A stretch of 64,000 bases of DNA from Pleurodeles waltl (taxonomy: Eukaryota; Chordata; Amphibia; Caudata; Salamandridae): NCBI RefSeq assembly GCF_031143425.1, contig NC_090451.1, positions 354,586,339 to 354,650,338 of the forward strand. Reading direction: 5' to 3'. Positions 11,451 through 23,500 of the stretch are shown in pieces (positions within the stretch are counted from its first letter, which is position 1; each line of letters starts with the position of its first letter). The notes below the pieces were generated by a model. It saw only the letters and a list, made by a program, of their open reading frames with translations, made no database searches and was not told the DNA's origin. The translations under genes were made by a program, and so were the position numbers.

Positions 11451-14101
11451 TGTAAGGAAATGCCTCCTTGGCATGGTTACCCTCTGCCTTTTTGCCTTTG
11501 CTGATGCCAAGTTATGATTTGAAAGTGTGCTGAGGCCAGCTAATCAGGCCCCAGCACCTGTGTTCTTTCCCTAACCTGTACTTTTGTTTCCACAATTGGC
11601 ACACCCTGGCATCCAGGTAAGTCCCTTATAACTGGTACCTCTGGTACCAAGGGCCCTGATGCCAGGGAAGGTCTCTAAGGGCTGCAGCATGTCTTATGCC
11701 ACCCTGGGGACCCCTCACTCAGCACATACACTGCTTGCCAGCTTGTGTGTGCTAGTGAGGATAAAAAGACTAAGTCAACATGGCACTCCCCTCAGGGTGC
11801 CATGCCAACCTCACACTGCCTATAGGTGTAGATCAGTCACCCCTCTAGCAGGCCTTACAGCCCTAAAGCAGGGTGCACTATACCATAGGTGAGGGCATAA
11901 GTACATGAGCACTACGCCCCTACAGTGTCTAAGCAAAACCTTAGACATTGTAAGTGCAGGGTAGCCATAAGAGTATATGGTCTGGGAGTCTGTCATGCAT
12001 GAACTCCACAGCACCATAATGGCTACACTGAAAACTGTGAAGTTTGGTATCAAACTTCTCAGAATAATAAACCCACACTGATGCCAGTGTTGGATTTATT
12101 AAAAAATGCACACAGAGGGCATCTTAGAGATGCCCCCCGTATTTTACCCAATTGTTCAGTGCAGGACTGACTGGTCTGTGCCAGCCTGCTGCTGAGAGAC
12201 GAGTTTCTGACCCCATGTGGTGAGAGCCTTTGTGCTCTCTGAGGACAGAAACAAAGCCTGCTCTGGGTGGAGGTGCTTCACACCTCCCCCCTGCAGGAAC
12301 TGTAACACCTAGCAGTGAGCCTCAAAGGCTCAGGCTTCATGTTACAATGCCCCAGGGCACTCCAGCTAGTGGAGATGCCCGCCCCCTGGACACAGCCCCC
12401 ACTTTTGGCGGCAAGTCCAGGAGAGATAATGAGAAAAACAAGGAGGAGTCATCCACCAGTCAGGGCAGCCCCTAAGGTGTCCTGAGCTGAGGTGACCCCT
12501 GCCTTTAGAAATCCTCCATCTTGATTTTGGAGGATTCCCCCAATAGGAATAGGGATGTGCCCCCCTCCCCTCAGGGAGGAGGCACAAAGAGGGTTTAGCC
12601 ACCCTCAAGGATAGTAGCCATTGGCTACTGCCCTCCCAGACCTAAGCACACCCCTAGATTCAGTATTTAGGGGCTCCCCAGAACCTAGGAAAGTAGATTC
12701 CTGCAACCTAAGACGAAGAAGGACTGCTGAGCTGAAAAACCTGCAGAGAAGACGGAGACACCAACTGCTTTGGCCCCAGCTCTACCGGCCTGTCTCCCCA
12801 CTTCTAAAGACACTGCTCCAGCGACGTGTTCCACAGGGTCCAGTGACCTCTGAAGCCTCAGAGGACTACCCTGCATCTAAAAGGACCAAGAACTCCCGAG
12901 GACAGTGGCTCTGCTCCACAAAGACTGCAACTTTGCAACAAAGAAGCAACTTTGAAAGAACACACGTTTCCCGCCGGAAGCGTGAGACTTTGCTCTCTGC
13001 AAAGACTTGTGGAGAACAAACACTACAGGGAGGACTCCCCGGCGACTGCGAGCCCGTGAGTAGCCAGAGTTGACCCCCCTGAGCCCCCACAGCGACGCCT
13101 GCAGAGAGAATCCCTAAGCTCCCCCTGACCACGACTGCCTGCTTCAAAGACCCGACGCCTGGTAAGGACACTGCATCCGCAGCCGCCAGGACCTGAAGGA
13201 TCCGACCTCCAGTGCCGGAGCAGCCCCCAGGTGGTCCTCTCCCTTGCCCAGGTGGTGGCTACCCCGAGGAGCCCCCCCCCCCCCCTTGCCTGCATCGCTG
13301 AAGAGACCCCTTGGTCTCCCATTGAAACCTATTGCGAACCCGACGACTGTTTGCACACTGCACCCGGCCGCCCACATGCCGCTGAGGGCGTACTTTTTGT
13401 GCTGACTTGTGTCCCCCCCGGTGCCCTACAAAACCCCCCTGGTCTGCCCTCCGAAGACGCGGGTACTTACCTGCTGGCAGACTGGAACTGGGGCACCCCC
13501 TTCTCTATTGAAGCCTATGCGTTTTGGGCACCACTTTGACCTCTGCACCTGACCGGCCCTGAGCTGCTGGTGTGGTAACTTTGGGGTTGCCCTGAACCCC
13601 CAACAATGGGCTACCCTGGACCCAACTTTGAACCCCGTAGGTGGTTTACTTACCTGCAAAACTAAAACAGTTACCTCCCCCAGGAACTGTTGAAAATTGC
13701 AGTGTCTCTAGTTTTAAAATAGCTATATGCCATTTGTGTGAAAACTGTATATGCTATTTTGCTAATTCAAAGTTCCTAAGTGAAGTACATTTCATTTAAA
13801 GTATTACTTGTAAATCTTGAACCTGTGGTTCTTAAAATAAACTAAGAAAATATATTTTTCTATACAAAAACCTATTGGCCTGGAATTGTCTTTGAGTGTG
13901 TGTTCCTCATTTATTGCCTGTGTGTGTACAACAAATGCTTAACACTACCCTCTGATAAGCCTACTGCTCGACCACACTACCACAAAATAGAGCATTAGAA
14001 TTATCTCTTTTTGCCATTATCTTACCTCTAAGGGGAACCCTTGGACTCTGTGCATGCTATTTCTTAATTTGAAATAGTACATACAGAGCCAACTTCCTAC
14101 A
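11451..14101 (+). mobile_element. Family 1 LTR-like element, intact copy 1b (2651 bp)
   Basis: It starts TGTAAGGAAATGCC and ends GCCAACTTCCTACA. The target-site duplication GTTTG lies at 11446-11450 and 14102-14106. This is the reference copy for Family 1: uninterrupted and non-coding, with a 31-nt dyad box at 11527-11557, GGGCTGCAGCAT at 11679-11690 and an AATAAA at about 13836-13841. TGCTCGACCACAC...AGAGCA near 13970-13996 is conserved near the 3' ends of other copies. It splits L1 ORF2 between the thumb and the C-terminal region. Size and ends fit a solo LTR; a full-length partner is not in the window. Confidence 0.88.
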
Positions 14102-14106
14102 GTTTG

Positions 14107-15110
14107 GGTGTGCCCAATTTCGAAATGTATTATGCAGCCGCCCAACTACAATGGCCAGCTGCTTGGCTGTGCGAATGGCACGCGGCAGAAAAAGCAGTCT
14201 TAATCGACGCATTGGCACCGTTGCCAATGTTGGCTTGGTTGGCAGACAAATCCCACCCCTCACCACATGGCAATGTTATATTAGATGCTGCAAAGTCATG
14301 CTGGCTGCGTTATGTTCATGGTAGGAGTCCCCGCACACCATATTCCCCTCTATCAAATCTGACACACTTGCCCCGGGCACTGGCCTTGCTGTCCCCATGG
14401 AGGTAAGCAGGCGTTGTTAATGCTGGGAACTTTTACTCAGAAAATACATTACTGACATTTGGCCAACTGTTGGCAAGCGCGAAGATACCGGCCAGCAACA
14501 TCTTAGCATATTGCACAATACGACACCTACTACATGTCACATGGGGCATGGGCGATGTTGAGCCCTCTAAGTCACAGATATTCACACTGGTTCTTTCGAT
14601 GGGTGTTGCAAGGAGAGCGGTGTCACAATTGTATTCCATGCTGTTACCAGGAGCACTCCATGGCTTGGACTGCGCAAGATCTCGTTGGGACGTGGTGTCA
14701 TCTGCGCACCTATCCCTGGTGGCGTGGTCGGCGGCGCTCTCTTCTGTTTAGAATGTCTCTCGAATGCTAGACTTCGATACACCCAATTTAATTTCATACA
14801 CCACACTTACCTCTCTCCCTCCCGCATAAAGCGCATGTTTCCTGCATCGGATCCGGTGTGCCCCCATTGCGTGGACCCTGTGGCCGATTTTTACCACATG
14901 GTGTGGAGCTGGTCTCTGTTATCCATAGCTTGGCAACGCATTACCTTTATGGTAACTAACATCACAGCCCACGTCCTACAGGCGATGCCTGAGTCCTGCC
15001 TGCTAGGTCTGCTCCACCGTGCCAGTAAGGACAAGCAACTCCATAGGTTCATTGATTTAGCATTCATTGTTTTAAAATGATTAATAGCTACCCACTGTAA
15101 AGCACCACAC
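14107..15110 (+). pseudogene. L1-type LINE ORF2, C-terminal region
   Basis: Immediately after the second insertion the L1 frame resumes with GVPNFEMYYAAAQLQWPAAW, a segment that follows the thumb region in L1-type ORF2. Another frame (14685-15080) carries LRYTQFNFIHHTYLSPSRIK and the cysteine-histidine motif CPHCVDPVADFYHMVWS, typical of the L1/Tx1 C-terminal zinc-knuckle region. Several frame changes lie at 14400-14700. The protein ends near 15078. Confidence 0.82.
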
Positions 15111-15756
15111 AATCCCAATCATGACAGTTGGCTGCGAATTTTGCTACAGCAATCCCAGCCAATCACTGCGCAATTTACAGCATAAAGAGCTAGCACAGGG
15201 TGGATTCGATATCTGGGATGTCTTTATCGTTAACATGGAGGCCAAGGACGACACACGTCCACCTTAGACTTCCTGCAGACATCGATACATGGGATTAACA
15301 TATGCTCCTCTTGGATTATATGCCCTCAGTGGTTGGTTGATGTGGTTATCACAGTTTCCATTATTGAGGCAGCGCGCACAGGGCGGTGTTATGTGGGAGT
15401 CCTCGGCACCCTTTCCATTTTGCCCACTGAGACTCAGCCCATCCTACTCCTCAGTTAATATTAATATTGCTCAGCGCCCCCCCACAAAACATATCATGCT
15501 TCTCTGGTGCGCCTGGGCATCCTGGGTTGCCCTTCTCCCTTAGGTTCAGTGCCTAGTACCTCCTCCTGTCCGAGGCGAGGAGGCGTAATTCTTGATACAT
15601 GGCATAGTTTATTGTCGATGTTTCAGTTGTATCTCTGTTTCTATGATATAATTAATGTCTTTATTTCTGTGTACCTGAACTGTTGCTTCAGGAGTGTTTC
15701 ACCCTGTGTGTCACTTTCAAAATATTAAAGAGATTTAATTATTTTTTTTTAAAACA
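15111..15756 (+). mobile_element. L1-type LINE 3' UTR and tail
   Basis: Non-coding sequence following ORF2. It ends in an A/T-rich run with AATATTAAAG (15720-15729) and poly-T/A at about 15740-15756, where LINE similarity stops. No target-site duplication was found because the 5' end of the LINE is not defined. Confidence 0.55.
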
Positions 15757-16690
15757 GGGAAAGGTTTGGACTTTGCTTTCTGAAATCCTGCATGTGAAGT
15801 TTCTCCAAGGGCTTGGACTGAGCTTACCTCATGTTAAGAAGTTTCAGGGACTTCAAAGACTTCGCCTGCCAGCACCTGGGTACTTCTGCTGAGGACCCTA
15901 ACTTGCCAAATTGGCAAATCCGGTCCCAGGGCCCTTGGAAGTGAATTCTGTTGTTTAAACAAGATCATTCAGGCACACCGACTCCAGAACCAGCGCCACT
16001 GCATGATACTGTGCCGCTGCCAGAAACCCAAAGCTGTGGTCCCCGCTGGAGTGCCATGACCCCGACTGACACTGCAGGCCCACCGCCTATCTGAAGGTCT
16101 GCAACTTCTGAGTTCTAAAGTGGCATGTCACCGACGTCCGTAATACCCGATTCCGCTGCAGCACCTGCCGCCCCATAGCAAGACCGCGACCCCATGTGGT
16201 CGGGCTTTGCGTCTTGACCCGCCAGATTAATTGACCCTGCTGGATCATCAGGAACAGACACATCGCACCGATGCCGCATCAACGCCCCCTGCTCTGCACT
16301 AAGAACGGGCGATGCACCGGACCCATTGACGCCACACATCCCCTACTCCATGCGCTGGCTTGTTTTCCTTGTTACCAAAAGGTACTGTACCTGGGGGTCT
16401 ATGCGACTTTGGGCCAATAGCCGCCCTCCCTATGTGTGGTGCGGACGGTCGGGAATGACCCAGTCAACGACGCTGTGAAAACTCCAGTTGGAGCTATTGT
16501 ATTTAAGTATTTTTATTGGGATTTAATCTTAAAAAATCAAATCTTTACTTGTGAATTTGGATATTTGTTATTTTGGTCTTGCTTGATTTAGATAAATATT
16601 GGCTATTTTTCTAAACTAGTGACGAGTCCTTTTGACTACTGTGCGTTTGTACAAATACTTTATACAGTGCCAATTAATAAAGGCACACGT
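15757..16690 (-). mobile_element. Family 3 LTR-like remnant, antisense, copy 3b
   Basis: This GC-rich to AT-rich non-coding stretch resembles the complement of the complete Family 3 element at 23903-25985. The clearest match is at 16640-16665, where GTACAAATACTTTATACAG corresponds to GTACAAATACTTTACACC on the other strand near 24065. Neither terminus is preserved. It sits between the L1 tail and Penelope-like sequence. Confidence 0.5.
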
Positions 16691-16699
16691 CTTAACATA

Positions 16700-17691
16700 A
16701 GTATATAAACAAATTAGTCTACACTTTTCGTAGAGCCCATTTCAAATCACTGTTGTTCCAAATTAGATGTCCATGATGCAATAACAGCCAAAAATCAATC
16801 CGGTATTTCAATCAGTATCTTTAATTCATTACACCAATCTTCAGATATGCAGTTTAATTCCACCAGCCAACCAGTGTTTCGTCTTGGGGATGTGTCCCCA
16901 TGACTTCCTCAGGGCTGTGAATATTATATAAACTGCCAAGTCATAACCTGCTTTTATAACAGTCTAGAAAAACATCACCACTATCTCCTTATCTCAAACC
17001 GTGTGGAAACTAAACAGTTATTACAAATCAACATGCATTCATGCATTATCATCTATCATTATACACGAAATTTGGAAATCCATTACAAAAACCTTCTTGT
17101 GACACAATATTCACCTTTAGATACATTATGTACATATCACAATTCATACCAGTATGTGAATTGTGTAATTAGTCATGCGCACACATGTGGAAACGCCATA
17201 TATCCCAAATAACAAATGTGGGCAGTGATACTTCATATTCCATGAAGAACCCGCACATCCTGTATCCAATGGATAATGCATATCAAAATTGTTAACTTGC
17301 TCTACTGCATTGGTACCTATAACTCAATCATGCATATTTATTGCCACTACAGGTGAATCTATCACAGTCTTATTTTAATCTGAGTGAGTATCCCCAAAAT
17401 ATAGATCAAGGAACTTTACAACTCACCACCCGTACAATGTCCAATTTCATCCGATGAGAAAAAGTATATTCACACAATCTACAATGACCAATGAATATAT
17501 AAGTAAAAATAAACAGATATTATAAAAATTACTCCACTACGACCAATCTGTAAGTATCTTTACCTTAAATAAACTACACATTATACACCCATAAAACGCC
17601 AATCGGTCACTGACCTGTCTACGGGAATAGTCTATTAATAGTGAGACCATTAACAACTCGTAAGAAGTGCCAAAACTAATTTGTTCAAACA
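16700..17691 (-). mobile_element. Penelope-like element 3' UTR region
   Basis: Read on the minus strand, 16870-16915 contains CCTGAGGAAGTCATGGGGAC followed by AAGACGAAACACTGG. This 'cctgaggaag...cgaaac' hairpin lies just past the endonuclease gene in many vertebrate Penelope-like elements. The rest is AT-rich and non-coding. The matching C-terminal coding part is at 22810-23500 on the same strand, with a DIRS element between, so the two parts may be one copy split by that element. Confidence 0.5.
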
Positions 17692-18219
17692 TCAATCTTC
17701 TCCTAAAAATCGCTTACCAACTTTATGTTTGTGTACTTGGAGAAAAGGTTCAAGAGTGAATGCTTGTATTTCACTAACTCTTCTTAGAAAAGAAGTAATC
17801 ACTACTAGGAAAGCAACTTTCCAAGTTAGAAATTGAATCTCACATGAATGCATGGGTTCAAAAGGTGGACCCATTAGTTTTGTGAGTACAATATTGAGAT
17901 TCCAAGCAGGAATTGGTGGAGTTCTAGGTGGAATGATACGCTTTAGTCCTTCAATGAAGGCTTTGATAACTGTAACTCTAAAGAGAGAGGTATGTTGTAT
18001 AGTCTGCAAATATGCTGTTAGGGCAGTAAGATGGATTTTAATAGATGAGAAAGCTAGATTTGACTTTTGTAAATGAAGTAGGTAGCATATAATATCTTGT
18101 ATTGATGCTTTAAGTGGGTCAGTATTTTTAGATTGACAATAATAAACAAATTGTTTCCATTTGTTACCATAGCATTGTCTAGTTGTAGGCTTACGTGCTT
18201 GTTTGAGAACTTCGATACA
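17692..18219 (-). pseudogene. DIRS-type tyrosine recombinase, C-terminally truncated (copy A)
   Basis: DIRS elements integrate with a tyrosine recombinase instead of a DDE integrase. An uninterrupted minus-strand frame carries the core-binding start ARKPTTRQCYGNKWKQF, the linker IPAWNLNIVLTKLMGPPFEP, and FLRRVSEIQAF with the first catalytic arginine. The frame ends at 17692, where Penelope-like sequence begins. The downstream catalytic H-x-x-R and nucleophilic tyrosine are therefore missing. It lies 3' of the reverse transcriptase/RNase H on the same strand, the usual order in vertebrate DIRS. Confidence 0.88.
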
Positions 18220-20015
18220 GACTAAATTCTATGACTTCAGGAGCCAAATCGCTAAATTGAGAGCACTGGGATTGGGATGTCTGATTTGTCCCTTGTTTTG
18301 TGTCAGCAAATCCGATCTGTTTGGAAGTTTGGAGTGAAGTACTACTGATAAGTCTAGGAGTGTTGTGTACCAATATTGTTGTTCCCACATGGGGGCTAGG
18401 AGAATCATGGTGAGAGATGTATGACACAGTTTGTTGACCAGAAATGGAATTAGTGGGACAGGGGGAAAAGCGTAAGGAAATATCCCCGACCAGTTGATCT
18501 AAAGAGCATTGCCCTTGGATAGAGAGTGTGGCTGTCTGGATGCAAAGTTGTGGCATTTTGCGTTTTCGCTTGTTGCAAATAGGTCTATTTCTGGTGTTCT
18601 CCACTTTTGAAAGTACTTTTAAAGTACCTGAGAGTGAATCTCCCATTTGTCTATCTGTTGGTGTGTTCTGCTTAGGAGATCCGCTAGCCGAATGTGTATT
18701 CCTGGAATGTATTCTGCTAGTAGATGAATGTGAATGTGAAATGCCCATTTCCATATTGTTTGGGCTAGAAGGGACAGTTGAGATGAATGTGTCCCGCCTT
18801 GTTTCTTTAGATAATACATGGTTTTCATATTGTTTGTTTTTATCAAGCCAGTTTTGTGTTTGAAACGCTTTTAGGGCAAGAAATACAGCTAAATAATTCT
18901 AAATGGTTTATATGATAATTTAGCTATTTTGAATCCCATTCCCCTTGTATGGTAAGGTTGTTGAGATGAGCTCCCCAACCTTTCACTGATGAATCTATTA
19001 TTAATGTGGTCTGAGGCACAGGGTCTTGAAATGACTGCCCCTTCATTGAATTGCTGAGATTCCACCAATGAAAGGACTTGTGCGTTTGGCGGTCTAACAC
19101 TAGATCTTGCAACTGACACTGTGCTTGAGACCAATGCTGTGAGAGGCACTGTTTTAGTGTTCTCCTGTTTAGTCTTGCATGCGGTACTACTGCTATGCAG
19201 GATGCCATCATTCCCAATAGTTTCATGATAAATCTTACAGTATATTGTTGATTTGGCTGCATTTGTGATATGTGATTTTGGAAAGCTTGTATCCTTTGTG
19301 TATTTGGATAGGCTCATTTTTTGTGTATTGAGAATAGCACCTAGGTAAGGTTGCACCTGTGCTGGTTGAAGATGGGATTTTTGGTAATTGAGAGTGAACC
19401 CTAATGTATGTAGGGTTTCTATTGTGTATTGAGTGTGTTGTTGACATTGTATAAAATTGCTTGATTTTATTAGCCAATCGTCTAGATAAGGAAAGACATG
19501 TATGTGTTGTCTTCTTAGGTGAGCTGCTACTACTGCTAGAAATTTTGTGAATACCCTTGGAGCCGTTATGCCGAAAGGCAGAACTTTGAATTGGTTATGC
19601 TTTCCGGCTATCACAAACCTTAAGTATTTTCTGTGAGCTGGATGGATGGGTATATGGAAATACGCATCTTTGAGATTTAATGCAGTCATGTAATCTCGTT
19701 TATGTAGTAGTGGAAAAACGTCCTGTAGAGTACCATGTGAAAGTGTTCCGACAGGACATATAGATTTAGTGGTCTGAGATAGAGAATGGATCTATGAGTG
19801 CCATCCTTTTTGGGAATATGGAAGTACAGTGAATACACCCCTGTTCCGTGTTGAGATTTTGGAACTAATTCTATTGCCTCTTTTAGTAGTAGCGATTGTA
19901 CTTCTTGTTGTAATAGAACGTTGTGTCCTGGGGACAACCTGTGATAACGAGGAGGAATATTAGGAGGGGCAGAAATCAATTCTAGGCAATAACCATTGTG
20001 GATAATTGAGTACAC
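18220..20015 (-). pseudogene. DIRS reverse transcriptase and RNase H (copy A)
   Basis: On the minus strand, 19686-20015 holds the fingers motif SLYFHIPKKDG and RPLN. The frame 18889-19689 holds LNLKDAYFHIPIHP, VLPFGITAPRVFTKF and the catalytic box YLDDWLIK (YLDD at 19477-19488). YLDDWL is characteristic of the DIRS clade. RNase H follows in shifted frames: MYYLKKQGGTHSSQLSLL and AEYIPGIHIRLADLLSR at about 18660-18810. PFGITAPRVF lacks one residue compared with the usual PFGLTSAPRVF, and frame changes near 19262 and 18890 disrupt the protein. Confidence 0.92.
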
Positions 20016-20057
20016 CTATTGGTCTGTGGTGATATTTTGCCATAAGGAGTGGAATTG

Positions 20058-22341
20058 CTACAGTCTGCCCCCCACAGGAGATGTGTGGGATTGTGGAATG
20101 CTTATGAAGTCACTGTTTTGTTGGGGTAGTGACATTTTTTTAGGCCTGGAACTTGCCTCTGGCTCTAAAGTGTTGTCCTGTATAAGAGCCTCTAAATCCC
20201 TCTCTCTGGTACTGCTGCTGATGACCTTGTTTAGGCTAGGAGGTAGAGGCCTCTGTAGATTGGGGCTTGAATCCTCCTCTAAATTGCTACTCACGAAAGG
20301 AGCCTCTGTAAGGTGCTGTGTATAAGGCTCCCATTGCTTTAGCTGTGTATGAGTCGTTCCTGAGTTTTTCTATTGTGGTGTCAACCTCAGGACCAAACAG
20401 GTGTGTTTTTCTTTTTTGTTTTTTAGTTTTTTAAATCGCAAGGCATAGTCAGTACTGCCTGCTGTATTTCTGGTTTGAATCCAGAGGAAAGTTACCATGT
20501 GTGTCTGCGTATGGTTACAGCAGTATTCACAGTTCTAGCAGCTGTATTTGCAGCATCAAGGGCAGACCTTATCTGGTTATTACTTATGGCCTGACATTCC
20601 TCAACAATTTGTTGAGCCCTTTTCTGATGCTCTTTTGGCAAGTGTTGTAATAGCTCCTGCATCTCCTCCCAGTGAGCCCTATCACACCTTGCTAGCAAGG
20701 CTTGTGAGTTTGCAATTCGCCATTGGTTAGCTGCTTGTGAAGCTACCCTCTTGCCAGCAGCATGAAATTTCCTGCTTTCTTTGTCAGGGGGAGGGGCATC
20801 CCCTGAAGATTGGCTATTGGCCCTTTTTCTGGCGGCACTGACAACCACTGAGTCTGGAGGTACAGGATGTGTAATGTAAGCAGGGTCTGTAGGTGCAGGC
20901 TTATATTTCTTATATATGCGTGGTGTTAAAAACCTAGCTTTAACCGGCTCATTAAATATATCACCTGCATATTTGATCATGCCAGGTAGCATTGGGAGGC
21001 ACTGGTAACGTGAGTGCATGGAGGATAAGGTATTAAAAAGGAAATCCTCCTCCAAAGGCTCACAGTGCATAAGTACCCCGTGGTACGCAGCTTCCCCTAG
21101 AGATGACCTGCGTGTATGCAGTTGTGTCTTCTGGTGGGGAAGGTTTGGAAGGATATAAGTCTGGGTCATTAGAAGGTTTGGGTTTTGGATCATACAGATC
21201 CCAAGGATCAACCATATCACCATGAGAATAAGTCTGTGAGTGAGTTGGTGAAGGCAAAGGTGGTGGGCTAGTGGTGAAAATGAAAGTTGTGGTGAATGAG
21301 GGGGGAGAAGTATGCAGAGGTAATGGCTTCTCCTTCCGTTTAAAAATCTTTGTTAGTGGTGGAGCAGTATCTAGATATTTCTGAAAAGCCAACTTTCTTT
21401 TAGTCTGAGGAGGAGGTGCAGTAATGATTCTACCAGTCTCTTTATGGATATGGATCCCTGATTGTCTTTCATCCATGATTGCGAGAATGGGTTGAATTTC
21501 AGTGTCCTCAGAAATATATTCTGATGGTTTTGATGATTTAGAGGACTGTTCATCATATGGCTTTGAGCTCAGCTTTAGAGGGCTCGAAAGTCCTTGTTCC
21601 TCTGTGTAAGAATACTTTTTTGGCTCTGAAGTTTGCAGTTTTTTGGGCCTGTAAATACAGCCTGTTTCGGCTCCGAGGCAGGATGTCGACGTTTCGACTC
21701 CCATGAGTGTGGATGCGACTCGGTTCGGAAGTTGTGCTTTTGGTGGTTTTGCTCGACTCCGGTATCGAAGTAGGTGTGGCCTTTTTCAGCACCAAACCCA
21801 ATGGTCGGTCACCGAGTATTTTCTTACCGGTCGAACCATGGCTTTCTGGCAGTGGTGCACTCAAGGCCTTCGAGGTATTTTTCGGAGTGGGCGTAGGGGC
21901 AGTGGTACTCACGTGCTGGCCAGCAGTGATAAGTTGGCTATCTTCCTCCGAGTCTTCTTCGGAGTCGGTGTCCTGAATGGAAACTGCCATCTGCGCCTGT
22001 TCTTCCTCAAGTGTCTCGATATACTCTGTACTTTTTTACGCCATCTCCAAACTCCTGGCTCTCTGGTCAGGTAGTGTCTTCTTGGATCGGAACGATCGAC
22101 AGGCTTCACAATCCTCTTCTCGGTAATCGGGAAAGAGACACAGATTACATACAAGGTGTTGATGTGTGTATGGAAATTGTGTTTGGCAGCAAGGACAGAA
22201 TAGGAATGGAGTTTGATCCATCAGGCTTTGACGCAGTGGGCCCAAACAGGCCTGAGATGGGCGCTCGCGCCCAGCAGGGCGAAAATTGGTTTTCAACAGT
22301 ACTGTCAGCTCGACTATAGATGAAAAGCGTGATTGAAACAA
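20058..22341 (-). pseudogene. DIRS gag-like protein (copy A)
   Basis: Upstream of the reverse transcriptase, minus-strand frames at 21909-22341, 21060-21990 and 20492-21223 form a long gag-like protein broken by frameshifts. Its N-terminal part has the zinc-binding arrangement CPCCQ, then HLVCNLC, then CEACRSF (about 22070-22240), the pattern seen in DIRS gag proteins. A proline- and serine-rich middle follows, then a helical segment around REEMQELLQHLPKEHQKRAQ-like sequence near 20650 (read as HWEEMQELLQHLPKEHQKRA). The same domain recurs in copies at 40081-40536 and 56640-56870. Confidence 0.75.
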
Positions 22342-22794
22342 TATCGCCAGTGAAAGAAAGTTATCTAGAGTTTCAGATTCGAAATCTCAGAGCTAGAGGA
22401 AACACGTCCGAACCCGACAGCAAAAAGAAAACAATCTAACAAAGGAGTTGATGCCCATGCGCTGTATGACCGAGAGGAGGGGTTACTCGATCCCGTGAGT
22501 CCAAAAAACACTCCGATCCCAGCACGAGATGGTGGAAGCAATATATATACATATCTACTGTATCATCTCATAATTATCCATTATTGAGTGATTACTCCCA
22601 AGTGTCTAAAGGGACTCCAGAGGGCCTCACTGATTTAACCACCATTGTCGTCAATACTAATAACCATTACTAGTGATCTCGTTATCCTACAAAATCCATT
22701 AGATACTAGGTGCAAATCTTAATTATCATAATTCGATTTCTATTCCCCTGCCATCAATAACATGTTCCATATGTGCACATCATGTAGATGCAAT
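22342..22794 (-). mobile_element. DIRS terminal region and Penelope-like 3' flank
   Basis: No open frame is recognisable. The part next to the gag start (to about 22540) is probably the DIRS leader and terminal repeat. From about 22560 the AT-rich sequence continues without a break into the Penelope-like C-terminal coding region at 22810, so the junction between the two elements lies near 22540-22560. No duplication was found, which fits DIRS elements, since they do not create one. Confidence 0.45.
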
Positions 22795-23500
22795 ACATAG
22801 AAATCATAATTTTATGCTAGAACATACATACAAGACTAATTACCCTCCTTCTCACATATTGTCTAACACAATTTTTCCCCAAAATATTCGAATTCTTGAT
22901 CAATATTCAGTCCCCCTTCTACTGCTCTAGGACGCATAATCCATAATGACTCTCGACTTCTGAGATACAGTTCTCTATTCAATTCCACGAGGGTCCTGAG
23001 CTATACGTTCAAATTCAAAAAATCTAAAGAGCTTACTAGACCTTTGTTTTTCACATGCTCTCATATGTTCAACTATTGGTTAGTGATCATCATTCTGCTT
23101 CAATGCTTTGTGATATTCACTTATCCACACCTTAAGAGGACTAACTGTACTTCCTATATAGATATGATCACATAAGCAACTGATGATGTATAGCAAATAT
23201 GTTGTATTCCAATTAATATTAGAACCAATATTCAAAATCTGTTTACCTATGTTTCCAAATTCTTTCTTACCATGAAGAGCCCAGTTACAAACTCCACACT
23301 GTCCACATTTATAAAAACCTTTTTTATATTAAGGCATCCAATGATCTTGTGATCGAGTTAATGGGTAACTGGGGCTGAGCAGGCTTTTCAGAGATCTACC
23401 CTTCCGGTAGGCAATCTTAGGTCTCTCATTGATATAGCCAATTAATGTCTTACCCTGTAGTAAAATCTCCCAATGTTTGTACATAACTTTCCTCAAGCTC
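22795..23500 (-). pseudogene. Penelope-like element, GIY-YIG endonuclease C-terminal part
   Basis: On the minus strand this reads RPKIAYRKGRSLKSLL, then the double-cysteine motif GFYKCGQCGVCNW, then YIISCLC..HIYIGSTVSPLK..ISEYH, and finally RFFEFERIAQDPRG. The order (linker, CxxC pairs, GIY-YIG-type YI/YIGST core with its arginine/histidine helix, closing FFEFE segment) matches Neptune/Poseidon-type Penelope-like retroelements. The upstream reverse transcriptase is absent. Stops near 23330 and 23095 and a frame change near 23000 make it a pseudogene. The last part (22795-23040) recurs inverted at 23500-23745. Confidence 0.8.

Noticed and set aside
12621..13073. 150-codon plus-strand open frame
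   Set aside because: Inside Family 1 copy 1b; the frame is not kept in copy 1a, and its composition is that of the repeat.
16135..16340. Short GC-rich minus-strand frame
   Set aside because: Within the antisense Family 3 remnant; no motif.
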